Of a stretch of 21,663 nucleotides of DNA, positions 1 to 7,169 are shown one piece after another. A program made the translations under genes and the position numbers. Source of the DNA: a virus; IMG/VR virus record IMGVR_UViG_3300010149_000219, positions 1 through 21,663 of that record, one strand, 5' to 3'. Position 1 is the first letter of the stretch; every line of letters begins with the position of its first letter. The notes under the pieces are model-generated. The model was not told where the DNA came from and made no database searches. It was given only the letters and a program-made list of their open reading frames with translations.

Positions 1-724
1 AACTATATAATTTATATATCATTTTAAATAGTTCAAAATTCTTTTCAATTTCATCTATTTGAAGTACTTTCCATCCTTTTCCTTGGATAACATTTTTCTG
101 TTTAGAAGGTCCTCTAGAATGAGCTTTCAACCATACGATACCTGTTCTTTCTATTTTTACTCCTTTTGATTCTTCTAGCGCTTTAGCATAAGATGCTAAC
201 TGTAGATCATAAGACTTATGAATAGAATTAGAAGTTTTAATATCTAGTAGCCAAACCTCTCCGTCAATCTTACATACTATATCTGCAGTTCCTGCATACT
301 TATGTTTATCTGACCATACGAATTCTTCTGCTGATATAAGTTCAGGTTTATATGTTGTCCAGAAGTCATGAAACTTTAAGATCATTTCCCATACTATTTG
401 AGAGTATTTAGCATTTCCATAATCATCCATCCAAGAAATCTCCTCTCCTAATATAAGCTTTTCACAAGCTTCATGTACTTGAGTTCCTTGTTTTCCTGCT
501 CTTCGCATAATAAGATCGGCGTTATGCCCAACGTCTTTGAGCCATGACTCGAAAAACTTATTCTTGGGCATATACTGGAGTATAGTAGTTACGGAAGGGT
601 AGTATACTCCTTCGCCTCTCTTATAAACTCTTCTATCTAAGAAATTTATTTGTTTAAGTTGTGGGTTAAAATCTAACCTCTTTTTTTCATTCTGTTCAAG
701 AATATTCATTCCTTGTTTTATCAT
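1..724 (-). CDS. PD-(D/E)XK (RecB/Cas4-like) nuclease, C-terminus cut by window edge
   Basis: The frame opens with ATG at 724 and stays open to the left edge, giving at least 241 residues. It shows the ordered signature of RecB/AddB/Cas4-type exonucleases: H84 (TQVHE), E133/E134 before a strand, G145-T-A-D148 (KYAGTAD), D161-I-K163 (LLDIKTS) and the following helix motif Q175-L-A-S-Y179. The D161-x-K163 pair with D148 is the expected metal site. Known members process DNA ends in recombination, repair or packaging; which of these applies here is not visible. The start overlaps the primase stop as ATGA, implying translational coupling. A second ATG at 709 lies directly after AAGGA, too close for a normal Shine-Dalgarno, so I prefer 724. 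Family assignment is strong; the precise role is inference. Confidence 0.85.
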   Translation of the reverse strand, partial: MIKQGMNILEQNEKKRLDFNPQLKQINFLDRRVYKRGEGVYYPSVTTILQYMPKNKFFESWLKDVGHNADLIMRRAGKQGTQVHEACEKLILGEEISWMDDYGNAKYSQIVWEMILKFHDFWTTYKPELISAEEFVWSDKHKYAGTADIVCKIDGEVWLLDIKTSNSIHKSYDLQLASYAKALEESKGVKIERTGIVWLKAHSRGPSKQKNVIQGKGWKVLQIDEIEKNFELFKMIYKLYS

Positions 725-1644
725 AGGTTTAATTTTTGCAACATTATTTTAGAAAAGTCTAATTCAGTTGCATGCTGTACTAACTCGGTAAATTTTTTAA
801 AACCCATATCGGATGGGTCTTTACCGTTTAGCTCGATTAAATACACTTTAAATCCTGCTGCTATAAGTTTTTCAGCAATCTCTAAAGCTTGGGTTTGTGC
901 ATCAGTATCTAATGCAATGTAAATGTCTGTAAGTTTTCCTGTTAATAATTTTTTCCAAAGTGATTTAGATAAGCTTTTACCTAATATGGGAATAGCGTTT
1001 CTTTTTATAGCCATTGCGTCAAATGCACCTTCACATAGTATAATAGGTGCATCCCAATTAATTAAATTCTCAAAAAAGATTACGTCTTTGGAAGCTTCCG
1101 GGTTTTTATACTTATAGTAGTTGCCATCATAACTTCTTCCAACAAAATAGTTGAGGTGATTGGATGAAGAATAACTTGGGATAATAACTCGTCCTCCATA
1201 CTCTCCACTTGTGCAGTATCCAATACTATATTTAATAAAATCATTGTCGCAAAGTCCTCTCTCATATAAGTAATTTTTAACCAAGTTAGCAACGACTGAT
1301 GTTTTAGAAGCACTGTGAAGTAGTTGGTACTCTTTTGGTAGTTCTACTATAGATAGTTGCTTATAGTCTATTTTAGAACCTTTTGGTAAATACTTTAGTA
1401 TTTCATTAGCTTGATCTCTAGGTGTTTTTAACTGCTTAAGAAGAGAGCGTATTGTTCGCCCTTTAGTTTGACATACCCAACATTCCCAAGGGTTATGCCC
1501 TTCTTCGTTGGTTGCCATATTAATTTCCAACTTAGGCTTTCTATGATTGCAGAAAGGACAGTGGAAGGCATGATTTTCTCTAGCTTTTTTATGAGATTTA
1601 CCTAGTAAGTTCTCAATAGAGCCTAGTAAGAATGTATAATCCAT
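721..1644 (-). CDS. DNA primase, DnaG/T4 gp61 type (zinc finger plus Toprim)
   Basis: This 307-residue protein should synthesise RNA primers for lagging-strand replication. An N-terminal CHC2-type zinc finger has ligands C29/C32 (HCPFC) and C55/C58 (CWVC). A DnaG-like polymerase N-lobe follows (GGRVIIPSYSS near 150, then FVGRSYDGNYYKYKNPEAS near 167-185), and then a Toprim domain with E205-G-A-F-D209 and D246-T-D248, ending in a GKDPSD motif near 275. No helicase domain is fused, and the length is close to T4 gp61 (about 340 residues), so a separate helicase is expected elsewhere. The stop overlaps the next gene's start by ATGA; 45 bp separate it from the upstream kinase-like gene. The start ATG at 1644 has only a weak GGAA upstream. 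Confidence 0.9.
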   Translation of the reverse strand: MDYTFLLGSIENLLGKSHKKARENHAFHCPFCNHRKPKLEINMATNEEGHNPWECWVCQTKGRTIRSLLKQLKTPRDQANEILKYLPKGSKIDYKQLSIVELPKEYQLLHSASKTSVVANLVKNYLYERGLCDNDFIKYSIGYCTSGEYGGRVIIPSYSSSNHLNYFVGRSYDGNYYKYKNPEASKDVIFFENLINWDAPIILCEGAFDAMAIKRNAIPILGKSLSKSLWKKLLTGKLTDIYIALDTDAQTQALEIAEKLIAAGFKVYLIELNGKDPSDMGFKKFTELVQHATELDFSKIMLQKLNL

Positions 1645-1689
1645 ACAGTTGTTCCGTAACTATTATCTTATAATATACGAAAAATAATT
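1645..1689. other. 45-bp AT-rich gap upstream of the primase
   Basis: This is the only real gap in the left third. It is AT-rich and contains a TATATTATAAG-like stretch on the minus strand that could be a promoter -10 element for the primase/nuclease pair. No stable hairpin with a T-run is visible. The promoter idea rests only on position and composition. Confidence 0.2.
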
Positions 1690-2118
1690 CTAAATATCAA
1701 CTAATTTAAGGTGATTTTTTTGATTTACCATTATATTAGAAGGTCTAATATCTAATTCATCAGGATCAATACCGTGCTGTTCTGCTTCTCTATTGACATT
1801 CTCAACCCAATCTTCAGGTATTTCACCTTTAAATTCTCCTAATACTTCCATCTGTATAATTCCTAATTTAGGGTTAATAACTTCTACTTCGTATATTCTA
1901 GCAAAGTTATTTGTTTTTTTACCTTTAAGTATTTCAGCATGTACTAACTCGATTTCGTCTGTGGTTACTTTATATACTCTTCCATTAAGTAAATATGCTG
2001 AACCGTAATCTCCGGAGCCTAAATGTTTACCTCCTAGGTCTACTATCTTATCTACCTCTTTTTCAAATTCTGGATCGTAGTAAAGAATCTCTCCTAATAT
2101 GACGTGTGAAAGTCTCAT
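1690..2118 (-). CDS. Miniature protein-kinase-like protein with short N-terminal leader
   Basis: The 142-residue product follows the order of protein-kinase landmarks: glycine loop G34-S-G-D-Y-G39, ATP-binding-type lysine K50 (RVYK), a possible alpha-C glutamate E62, a hinge-like IIQMEVL (87-93), a catalytic-loop equivalent D123-I-R-P-S-N128 in place of DLKPEN, and D141 in LKLVDI as the DFG-type aspartate. The protein stops one residue later, so no activation segment or C-lobe is encoded; reading through the TAG would add only about eight residues before another stop. The N-terminus (MRLSHVILGE) resembles that of the upstream neighbour (MKLSNIILE). A kinase-like fold is inferred from motifs; activity and substrate are unknown. 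It may instead be a pseudokinase or nucleotide-binding protein. Confidence 0.6.
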   Translation of the reverse strand: MRLSHVILGEILYYDPEFEKEVDKIVDLGGKHLGSGDYGSAYLLNGRVYKVTTDEIELVHAEILKGKKTNNFARIYEVEVINPKLGIIQMEVLGEFKGEIPEDWVENVNREAEQHGIDPDELDIRPSNIMVNQKNHLKLVDI

Positions 2119-2124
2119 ACATGA

Positions 2125-2469
2125 TTAATTAGAAGGTTTTTTAAAGTGGAACTTTATTTTAGGGTAGTAATAACGTTCACCGGGATCTTCATCAAAGTAT
2201 TTAGAATCGGATTGAATATCGTAACCTAAAGATTTTAAATGATCAAGAATTTTATTCCATTCTTCATCTTTAAAGTCAGAATGCACTAGAAAGGTTACTG
2301 AGCCAAAACTTAAGTCTTTTAAAGGATCGTTATCCGGTCTTCCGTCGCTATAATCTCCCAAGGATACTATTAGCCTACCGGTGTCAAATTTAGATTCTAA
2401 TTCTTTCTCTAAAGCATCTTCTTCAGCTTTGTATTGACCGTATTCTAATATGATATTCGATAGTTTCAT
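2125..2469 (-). CDS. Unknown 114-residue acidic protein with MKLSNIILE leader
   Basis: I do not recognise this family. The product is acidic with an alpha/beta look: a helix around 13-28 (KAEEDALEKELESKF), strands near 31-37 and 55-63, a helix at 66-81 (FKDEEWNKILDHLKSLGY) and a terminal strand (YPKIKFHFKK). Its first nine residues mirror the leader of the downstream kinase-like protein. The start is supported by AAGGA five bases upstream and by an ATGA overlap with the 45-residue gene before it. The next gene follows after 6 bp. It could be a small virion-internal or host-modifying protein, but that is inference. Confidence 0.7.
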   Translation of the reverse strand: MKLSNIILEYGQYKAEEDALEKELESKFDTGRLIVSLGDYSDGRPDNDPLKDLSFGSVTFLVHSDFKDEEWNKILDHLKSLGYDIQSDSKYFDEDPGERYYYPKIKFHFKKPSN

Positions 2470-2603
2470 TTTCCTTGTCCTCTATACGCTTTAACGTAAT
2501 GTTTTGCTCCTTTGGAACTAGAGTTCTTTGTTTTTGCATGAACTCCAGGTCTCTTCTTTTTTGTATTACCTTTGTAGTTTCCTACACCTATTACTCTTGC
2601 CAT
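2466..2603 (-). CDS. Small, highly basic 45-residue protein
   Basis: The frame from ATG at 2603 encodes 45 residues beginning MARVIGVGNYKGNTKKRRPG and ending AYRGQGK. It has 9 Lys, 4 Arg and 2 His and no Asp or Glu, so it should bind nucleic acid or sit against DNA in the virion. It exactly bridges two genes: its start lies inside the end of the 86-residue gene (13-bp overlap) and its TGA overlaps the next ATG as ATGA. That spacing, plus coding-like composition unlike the surrounding AT-rich DNA, argues that it is real. No domain is recognised. No Shine-Dalgarno is seen, so translation may be coupled to the upstream gene. Confidence 0.65.
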   Translation of the reverse strand: MARVIGVGNYKGNTKKKRPGVHAKTKNSSSKGAKHYVKAYRGQGK

Positions 2604-2851
2604 ATTTTTACGACTAAATCACCTTCTCCTTTTATTAATCGGTGATATGTTCCTTTGGATATAAATAGCTTACTATCATGTAAATCCACAGGAAGTTGAT
2701 TATCTAATTGAAATTTCCAGTTTGTAGTACTAATTGCTTGAATCCATCTATCTTCTCTATCCCTATGCCAAACGAATTCATCTTCAGGAGTATCTTGGGT
2801 AAACTCCCTAATTAAATAACCATCTTTTTTTTCTTCTGTGTAAGGTCTCAT
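2591..2851 (-). CDS. Small cupin-like protein of unknown function
   Basis: The 86-residue product contains alternating strands with a central EFVWHRDREDRWIQAI segment and a later FISKGTYHRLIKGEGDLVVKI segment. Paired His-containing strands around a conserved 'P/K-G-x-x-H' turn are reminiscent of one-domain cupins: H29 in the first half, and H51 or so in GTYHRLIKG. The metal ligands are incomplete, so enzymatic activity is uncertain. The gene starts 1 bp after the DUF5872-type gene stop and overlaps the 45-residue gene. The cupin idea is a weak fold-level guess; the ORF itself is well supported by tight packing with its neighbours. Confidence 0.6.
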   Translation of the reverse strand: MRPYTEEKKDGYLIREFTQDTPEDEFVWHRDREDRWIQAISTTNWKFQLDNQLPVDLHDSKLFISKGTYHRLIKGEGDLVVKIWQE

Positions 2852-2852
2852 T

Positions 2853-3605
2853 CTACCAGTATCCTGAAAAGTTTCTTGAACCTCCTAAAGACTTCCAATA
2901 GCGCCCTATATTACAAGACCAGTATCCTGGTTTAGTTTTATCTTTCTTAGTAGAACATTTATGTCTAGCTGCGAAAGAAGCTCTAGCTCCTGGTTCTTTG
3001 ATTTTAACTGATAAATTACCGCTATCTCCAAAGTTTACTTTTTTTACATTACCAGTTTTTGGATTTTTAACATAAACGTAAAACTTTTTAGGTCCACCTC
3101 TTTTAGGTTTATTTAACGCTACATCTTTACCTTTATATTCTGCTTCATCAATTTTATTCATATCTCTGTCAGATACCCAATATGAGGCTATACTTCCAGG
3201 TGTAGCTCCTGAATTTTTAACTTGTTTAATATATTCTTCAGCTTCTTCTTTTGAAAATACTCTCGGTTCTTCATAATCAGATTCAGCTGATCTTACTAAT
3301 GATTTACCAGTTCTAGGTCCACGGTTAACAGTTACGTAATATTCTTCTTCATATACCATAGGAAGATCTAAAGGTACTTTTTCTCCTTCATACATTCCGT
3401 ACTCTCCTATATCGGTGGATTCTAGTAATTGAGCATCTTCTTCGTTTAGTTCTATAAGACCGTCTCTCCAAGCGTCTCTCGCTTCAGCAAATAATTGTAT
3501 AAAGTTATCACTAGAGTAACGGTAGACATTCTCATACAAAGAGAGATTGTTATCTACATGGTACTGTAGAGATGGTAATCCTACTAAATCTTTAATTTTT
3601 ATCAT
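2853..3605 (-). CDS. DUF5872-domain phage protein
   Basis: The 250-residue product has two parts. Residues 1-85 are a helical, acidic module beginning MIKIKDLVGLPSLQYHVDNN and running to the VPLDLPM segment near 77-83. Residues 172-250 match the DUF5872 pattern as I know it: KKFYVYVKNPKTGNVKKVNFGD, then R214-H215-x-C217, then GYWSC231. The H/C/C residues could form a small metal site, though this is unproven. An intermediate region (86-170) contains a short helix with acidic residues (SKEEAEEYIKQVK). The gene overlaps the GIY-YIG gene end by 14 bp. DUF5872 has no known function that I can cite; it is seen in phages, often near structural genes. A virion-associated role is inference. Confidence 0.75.
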   Translation of the reverse strand: MIKIKDLVGLPSLQYHVDNNLSLYENVYRYSSDNFIQLFAEARDAWRDGLIELNEEDAQLLESTDIGEYGMYEGEKVPLDLPMVYEEEYYVTVNRGPRTGKSLVRSAESDYEEPRVFSKEEAEEYIKQVKNSGATPGSIASYWVSDRDMNKIDEAEYKGKDVALNKPKRGGPKKFYVYVKNPKTGNVKKVNFGDSGNLSVKIKEPGARASFAARHKCSTKKDKTKPGYWSCNIGRYWKSLGGSRNFSGYW

Positions 3606-4080
3606 TTACAAAATCTTTTTTATAAAACTTACCTAAAATATTATCGTTTATAAAGTTGTTTCTATCTTCTAATACTTCGTTTATAAATAGGTACTTACAT
3701 TCATAATACGTTAATAACTTCTTATTAGGTACGAAGCTAAGTATTTTTCTTGAAAATTCAAACTGGCCGCCAGATTTAATTATATCTAATATCTCTTTAT
3801 GAGAACCGTAATATTCTTTCCAATCAGATTCTTTAACAACCTTTTTCTTCATTGGTACTCTTCCTCCAATTCCTTTTGCTTTTCTTTCTTCTTTTAATAA
3901 TAAGGATTCTTTTTTTCCAATCTTAACATTGCGTTCAAAGAAGAGTACTTTTTTACCAATATACTTTCTACCTGTTGGGGTGTGAGTAGTTTGGTAAATA
4001 AATCCGTAAGTGCCATCAGGCATGTCGGAAATATCTGTTACGATTTTCCCATCATACCACCAAGAAGGTTTAGTTACCAT
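3592..4080 (-). CDS. GIY-YIG family endonuclease
   Basis: Counting from the ATG at 4080 the product is 162 residues. It carries a GIY-YIG core: YGFIY, then ten residues later KYIGKK, followed by a lysine-rich insert, the ESDWKEYYGSHKEI block, an arginine (SRKIL) and a YYECKYLF helix whose Glu is the likely metal ligand. A TTG 18 bases upstream (4098) is in frame and would overlap the fibre gene stop, but the ATG has an AAA-rich upstream context and leaves a normal 10-bp gap, so I prefer it. Known relatives in phages are either stand-alone homing nucleases or resident phage endonucleases; no recognised DNA-binding (NUMOD-like) tail is evident. Position between the fibre operon and accessory genes is compatible with either. 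Confidence 0.82.
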   Translation of the reverse strand: MVTKPSWWYDGKIVTDISDMPDGTYGFIYQTTHTPTGRKYIGKKVLFFERNVKIGKKESLLLKEERKAKGIGGRVPMKKKVVKESDWKEYYGSHKEILDIIKSGGQFEFSRKILSFVPNKKLLTYYECKYLFINEVLEDRNNFINDNILGKFYKKDFVNDKN

Positions 4081-4090
4081 TTTACTATTA

Positions 4091-7000
4091 CTAGACAAAT
4101 GCTATTTTACATATTGAAGAACCGTCTGGGCTGAAATATAAACATCCTGCTCCTGCTGATCCTGAATGAAATATTGAACCTTGTGCTAGGTTAGTTGGTG
4201 TAGCATCGAGAATTTCTAATGTTAAAAGACCTGTAGCATCTACTGAGCTTCCTGATATTAATAAGTTGTTTACTGCAGTGGTATCTGGTGTATTCACAGT
4301 TAAATGAGATCCAATGATAAATGAATTACAAGCTGTTGATGTTACTTCATTGTTTAGACCTCCAAGTATACCTCCAAATGCAGCACTTACTTTGTTAGTA
4401 CTACCTCCGGCAATTACAGTGTTTTGACATAGTGCGCAGTTAGCAGATCCACCACCTACGAAAGCGTAGCAAGCTGCTATATTGTTAATACCTCCTCCAA
4501 TAGTACTATAATGTCCAAATAGTTGCGAACAGTTTCCATATCCTCCTCCAATTGTACCGTGCTCAGAACCTTCTATTCTATTAAGTCGACCACCGGCAAT
4601 AGTTCCTAAACACTGTGAAATAGTATTTTGAATTCCACCTCCTATAGAAGAGAATTGTCCTGCTGTCAACTGGTTACAACTACCTCCTGCAATTGTGCTA
4701 TAAGCACTATTTGTTTCTATCCTATTGCAAAAACCTCCTCCGATTATACCGTAAGTACTACAAATAGTGTTGCATTGTCCACCTACGACTGTACTTACAT
4801 TACCTCTAACGCAGTTTATTTTACCTCCTGCGATTACACCGTATGCATGTTCAACAATGTTTCCCTGTCCTCCAGCTATCGTAGCAAATTGAGCGGCAGT
4901 TTTATTAGAATCTCCACCACCTATAAATTGAGCGTTGCAGATGCATGAGTTTAAAGATTCAATTGTATTATTAAGACCTCCTACAATAGCTGCTCCTGAT
5001 TGAGATGCACCGTCGATGCGGTTGTTACTTCCAGCGCCAATGAATGAAAAACAGCTGTAGTTAATTAAGTTCGATTCTCCTGAACCAATCATTCCGTTGC
5101 ATCCAGTTTGTTGCATAGAATTAGATGCACCTGCGACAATTGCGGAATTTGCATGAGTTGTACAATTGTTATTACCTGCTCCTATAATAGCTGAGTTTCC
5201 TACGTTACAGTTTCTATATCCTGCTCCTATCATTCCATATGTCGAACCATTATCATTACATAATCCTGCAACTATAGCACTCATAAGACCTGTTTGAGTT
5301 TGACATTGTCCTCCTAAAATAGAAGAACCAGATCCGTGAGTTAGTGTATATGAATGTCTATTTCCAACTATTAATCCATCACTGTAAATTTCTCCATTAA
5401 CAGTTAATTTACCTTGACTTCCAGAATTGATTGGATCTAATCTCATTGACTCATATGTGCCTCCTGCAGTTGTATGAGTCCATTTAAAGTATTCGTTATT
5501 ATTATCTCTAGTATTAAACTCTAATCTAGAATCTGTATCTCCATCTCCTGTATTGTAGAACTTAATAGAAGCACCGTCTGTGTTCATTGACCATACTATA
5601 CCTTTTCCTGATGTTTTAAACGAAGTACTACCTGAATGTTGTAAGTTACCTCCTATAATAACATCTGAGTTAAATTTTGATGTACCTACTACTGTAAGTT
5701 TATATCCTGTATCAGTATCTGTACCGCCTGTTCCTCCAATCTGCCAGTTACTACTTCCGCTATGTATTAGTCCTGCAAAGCCTGTTGCTCCGCTGGTATC
5801 CATATCAGAACCTGCATAGAAAGCAAAATCACCGGTAGTTAGAATTTCAGATGTAGTAGTTCCTGCTACCATACCGATTGCATGAGTACCTAAATCTGTT
5901 GCTCCATTAACTACTTTAAGTCTAGAAATAATACCACCTGCTCCTTGAGAAGGAGGATATTCTGATACATCTACATATCCGTATGCAGCTAAAGTATAAT
6001 CTGATGTTGTATTCTCTGTTCTATCATCATATACTTCAAATTGAGAACCTAATACTTTATCGTAATGGTCATTAGGGTGTCCAAATAAACCTTTACCATC
6101 ACCTCTAATCATGAATCTAGCAATAGCGTTATCCCATCCATCTACTTGTGCAGTACCAAAAGTAATACCGCCGTCGCCTACGTTGTCGTCTATAGCATTA
6201 ACAATCCAGAATCTGTTTCCAGTACCTGCTACTGTTCCGTTTGATGTGTCATCAATTATATTGAAACCAACAGCTGCATTTTCTGAACCTCCATCTTGTT
6301 TGAATAGTATAGATGGGTTATCATTTTCACCTGTAAGGTCTGTGTTGGTTGGATCTGCTTCTATTGTTAAAGTTGCATCATTCCCTGCTTCTGCTTTAAT
6401 AAGTAGGTTTCTACTTAATTTTACCTCATTGGTATTAAAGTTTGCAACTTCTGTTCCACCTAAAGAGAATATTTTAAAGTTTTCAGAATCATGTGAGATG
6501 TAACCACCATCGCCTACTCCGTCTTTATCACCTATCATAAAGTCACCAGAATTATTCATAAATGCAATCTGGTTTCCTTGAACACCAATGTTTAATACAT
6601 CATTACCTACAGCATATGATGGGTGGTCGACATGTAGAGTAGCTGTAGCTGATGCAGTTCCAATTCCTATACGGAAGTTAGAATTTGCTGTTAAAACAGT
6701 TTTTTGATCATTCTTTATTTTTATAGTAGAAGAATCTCCAGTGATAAGAGCACCATCACCAAGTCTTTGAGTATCTCCAATTACAAAACTACCATTAAGT
6801 GGATTAGCAACCAATACATCATCTCCTTGATTTGTAACTTTGAATTCACCGCCTTGAACACCTAATGAGCCAGTAAATCCGTGATTATCATCTGAAGTAT
6901 CTCCAAACTTAGTAGAACCGTCTTCAAATACTACTGAAGCATTATCGAACTCTGTGCGTACTTCTTGTGCTGTTAATGTTCCTCCTACAGTTAGATCTCC

Positions 7001-7168
7001 CTCTACTGTTGTTGTTCCTTTAAATACTGTGCTTCCTTCTAGTAGATTAGTACCTGATAAGGTAGTAGCTCCGTTGTGGGTAAGTGAACCAGTAATAGTA
7101 GTATTCCCATCTATACTAATATGGTTACTGGAATTAGGTTGTATCTTATTTACTTTTAATGTGCTCAT
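4091..7168 (-). CDS. Large tail fibre/adhesin with cysteine-rich YadA-like beta-roll
   Basis: The 1025-residue fibre starts MSTLKVNKIQ, an N-terminus typical of environmental myophage fibres. Residues 20-102 are beta-strand repeats (TTITGSLTHNG, TVEGDLTVGGTLT) ending in an EVRTEF...GSTKFGDT module shared with the next fibre gene upstream. Residues 110-610 are Gly/Asp/Ser-rich beta segments (IGDxxxxGDGG motifs, TATLHV, LEFNTRDNN). Residues 613-955 contain 22 repeats of about 16 residues with consensus S-x-I-x-G-G-x-x-N-x-I, as in trimeric-autotransporter head domains. The C-terminus (GCLYFSPDGSSICKIAFV) has no S74 chaperone. It is likely the receptor-binding long fibre, trimeric by analogy. 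No cysteine occurs before residue 622; 21 follow. It lies 1 bp from the 262-residue fibre gene and 10 bp from the nuclease. Confidence 0.85.
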   Translation of the reverse strand: MSTLKVNKIQPNSSNHISIDGNTTITGSLTHNGATTLSGTNLLEGSTVFKGTTTVEGDLTVGGTLTAQEVRTEFDNASVVFEDGSTKFGDTSDDNHGFTGSLGVQGGEFKVTNQGDDVLVANPLNGSFVIGDTQRLGDGALITGDSSTIKIKNDQKTVLTANSNFRIGIGTASATATLHVDHPSYAVGNDVLNIGVQGNQIAFMNNSGDFMIGDKDGVGDGGYISHDSENFKIFSLGGTEVANFNTNEVKLSRNLLIKAEAGNDATLTIEADPTNTDLTGENDNPSILFKQDGGSENAAVGFNIIDDTSNGTVAGTGNRFWIVNAIDDNVGDGGITFGTAQVDGWDNAIARFMIRGDGKGLFGHPNDHYDKVLGSQFEVYDDRTENTTSDYTLAAYGYVDVSEYPPSQGAGGIISRLKVVNGATDLGTHAIGMVAGTTTSEILTTGDFAFYAGSDMDTSGATGFAGLIHSGSSNWQIGGTGGTDTDTGYKLTVVGTSKFNSDVIIGGNLQHSGSTSFKTSGKGIVWSMNTDGASIKFYNTGDGDTDSRLEFNTRDNNNEYFKWTHTTAGGTYESMRLDPINSGSQGKLTVNGEIYSDGLIVGNRHSYTLTHGSGSSILGGQCQTQTGLMSAIVAGLCNDNGSTYGMIGAGYRNCNVGNSAIIGAGNNNCTTHANSAIVAGASNSMQQTGCNGMIGSGESNLINYSCFSFIGAGSNNRIDGASQSGAAIVGGLNNTIESLNSCICNAQFIGGGDSNKTAAQFATIAGGQGNIVEHAYGVIAGGKINCVRGNVSTVVGGQCNTICSTYGIIGGGFCNRIETNSAYSTIAGGSCNQLTAGQFSSIGGGIQNTISQCLGTIAGGRLNRIEGSEHGTIGGGYGNCSQLFGHYSTIGGGINNIAACYAFVGGGSANCALCQNTVIAGGSTNKVSAAFGGILGGLNNEVTSTACNSFIIGSHLTVNTPDTTAVNNLLISGSSVDATGLLTLEILDATPTNLAQGSIFHSGSAGAGCLYFSPDGSSICKIAFV
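4304..5332 (-). repeat. 22-copy beta-roll repeat region in the large fibre gene
   Basis: This covers residues 613-955. The I-x-G-G cores recur at residues 617, 632, 647, 661, 677, 693, 710, 728, 749, 764, 779, 795, 809, 826, 842, 857, 873, 890, 904, 919, 934 and 951, spaced 14-21 residues apart with a mean near 16. At DNA level the copies are diverged rather than perfect, so this is an old protein-level repeat, not a recent tandem duplication. Confidence 0.85.
6863..7003 (-). repeat. Fibre module copy C (GSTKFGDT module)
   Basis: Residues 56-102 of the large fibre. By eye it matches copy B in the upstream gene at 37 of 47 residues. The module carries TLTAQEVRTEF and DGSTKFGDT. Confidence 0.8.
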
Positions 7169-7169
7169 T

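Noticed and set aside
3592-4098. TTG start at 4098 for the GIY-YIG gene
   Set aside because: An in-frame ATG 18 bases later has a better context and gives a normal 10-bp gap to the fibre stop.
4304-5332. Repeat region as a CRISPR array or DNA tandem repeat
   Set aside because: The repeats are protein-level with strong DNA divergence, no conserved repeats with unique spacers, and are in frame within one gene.
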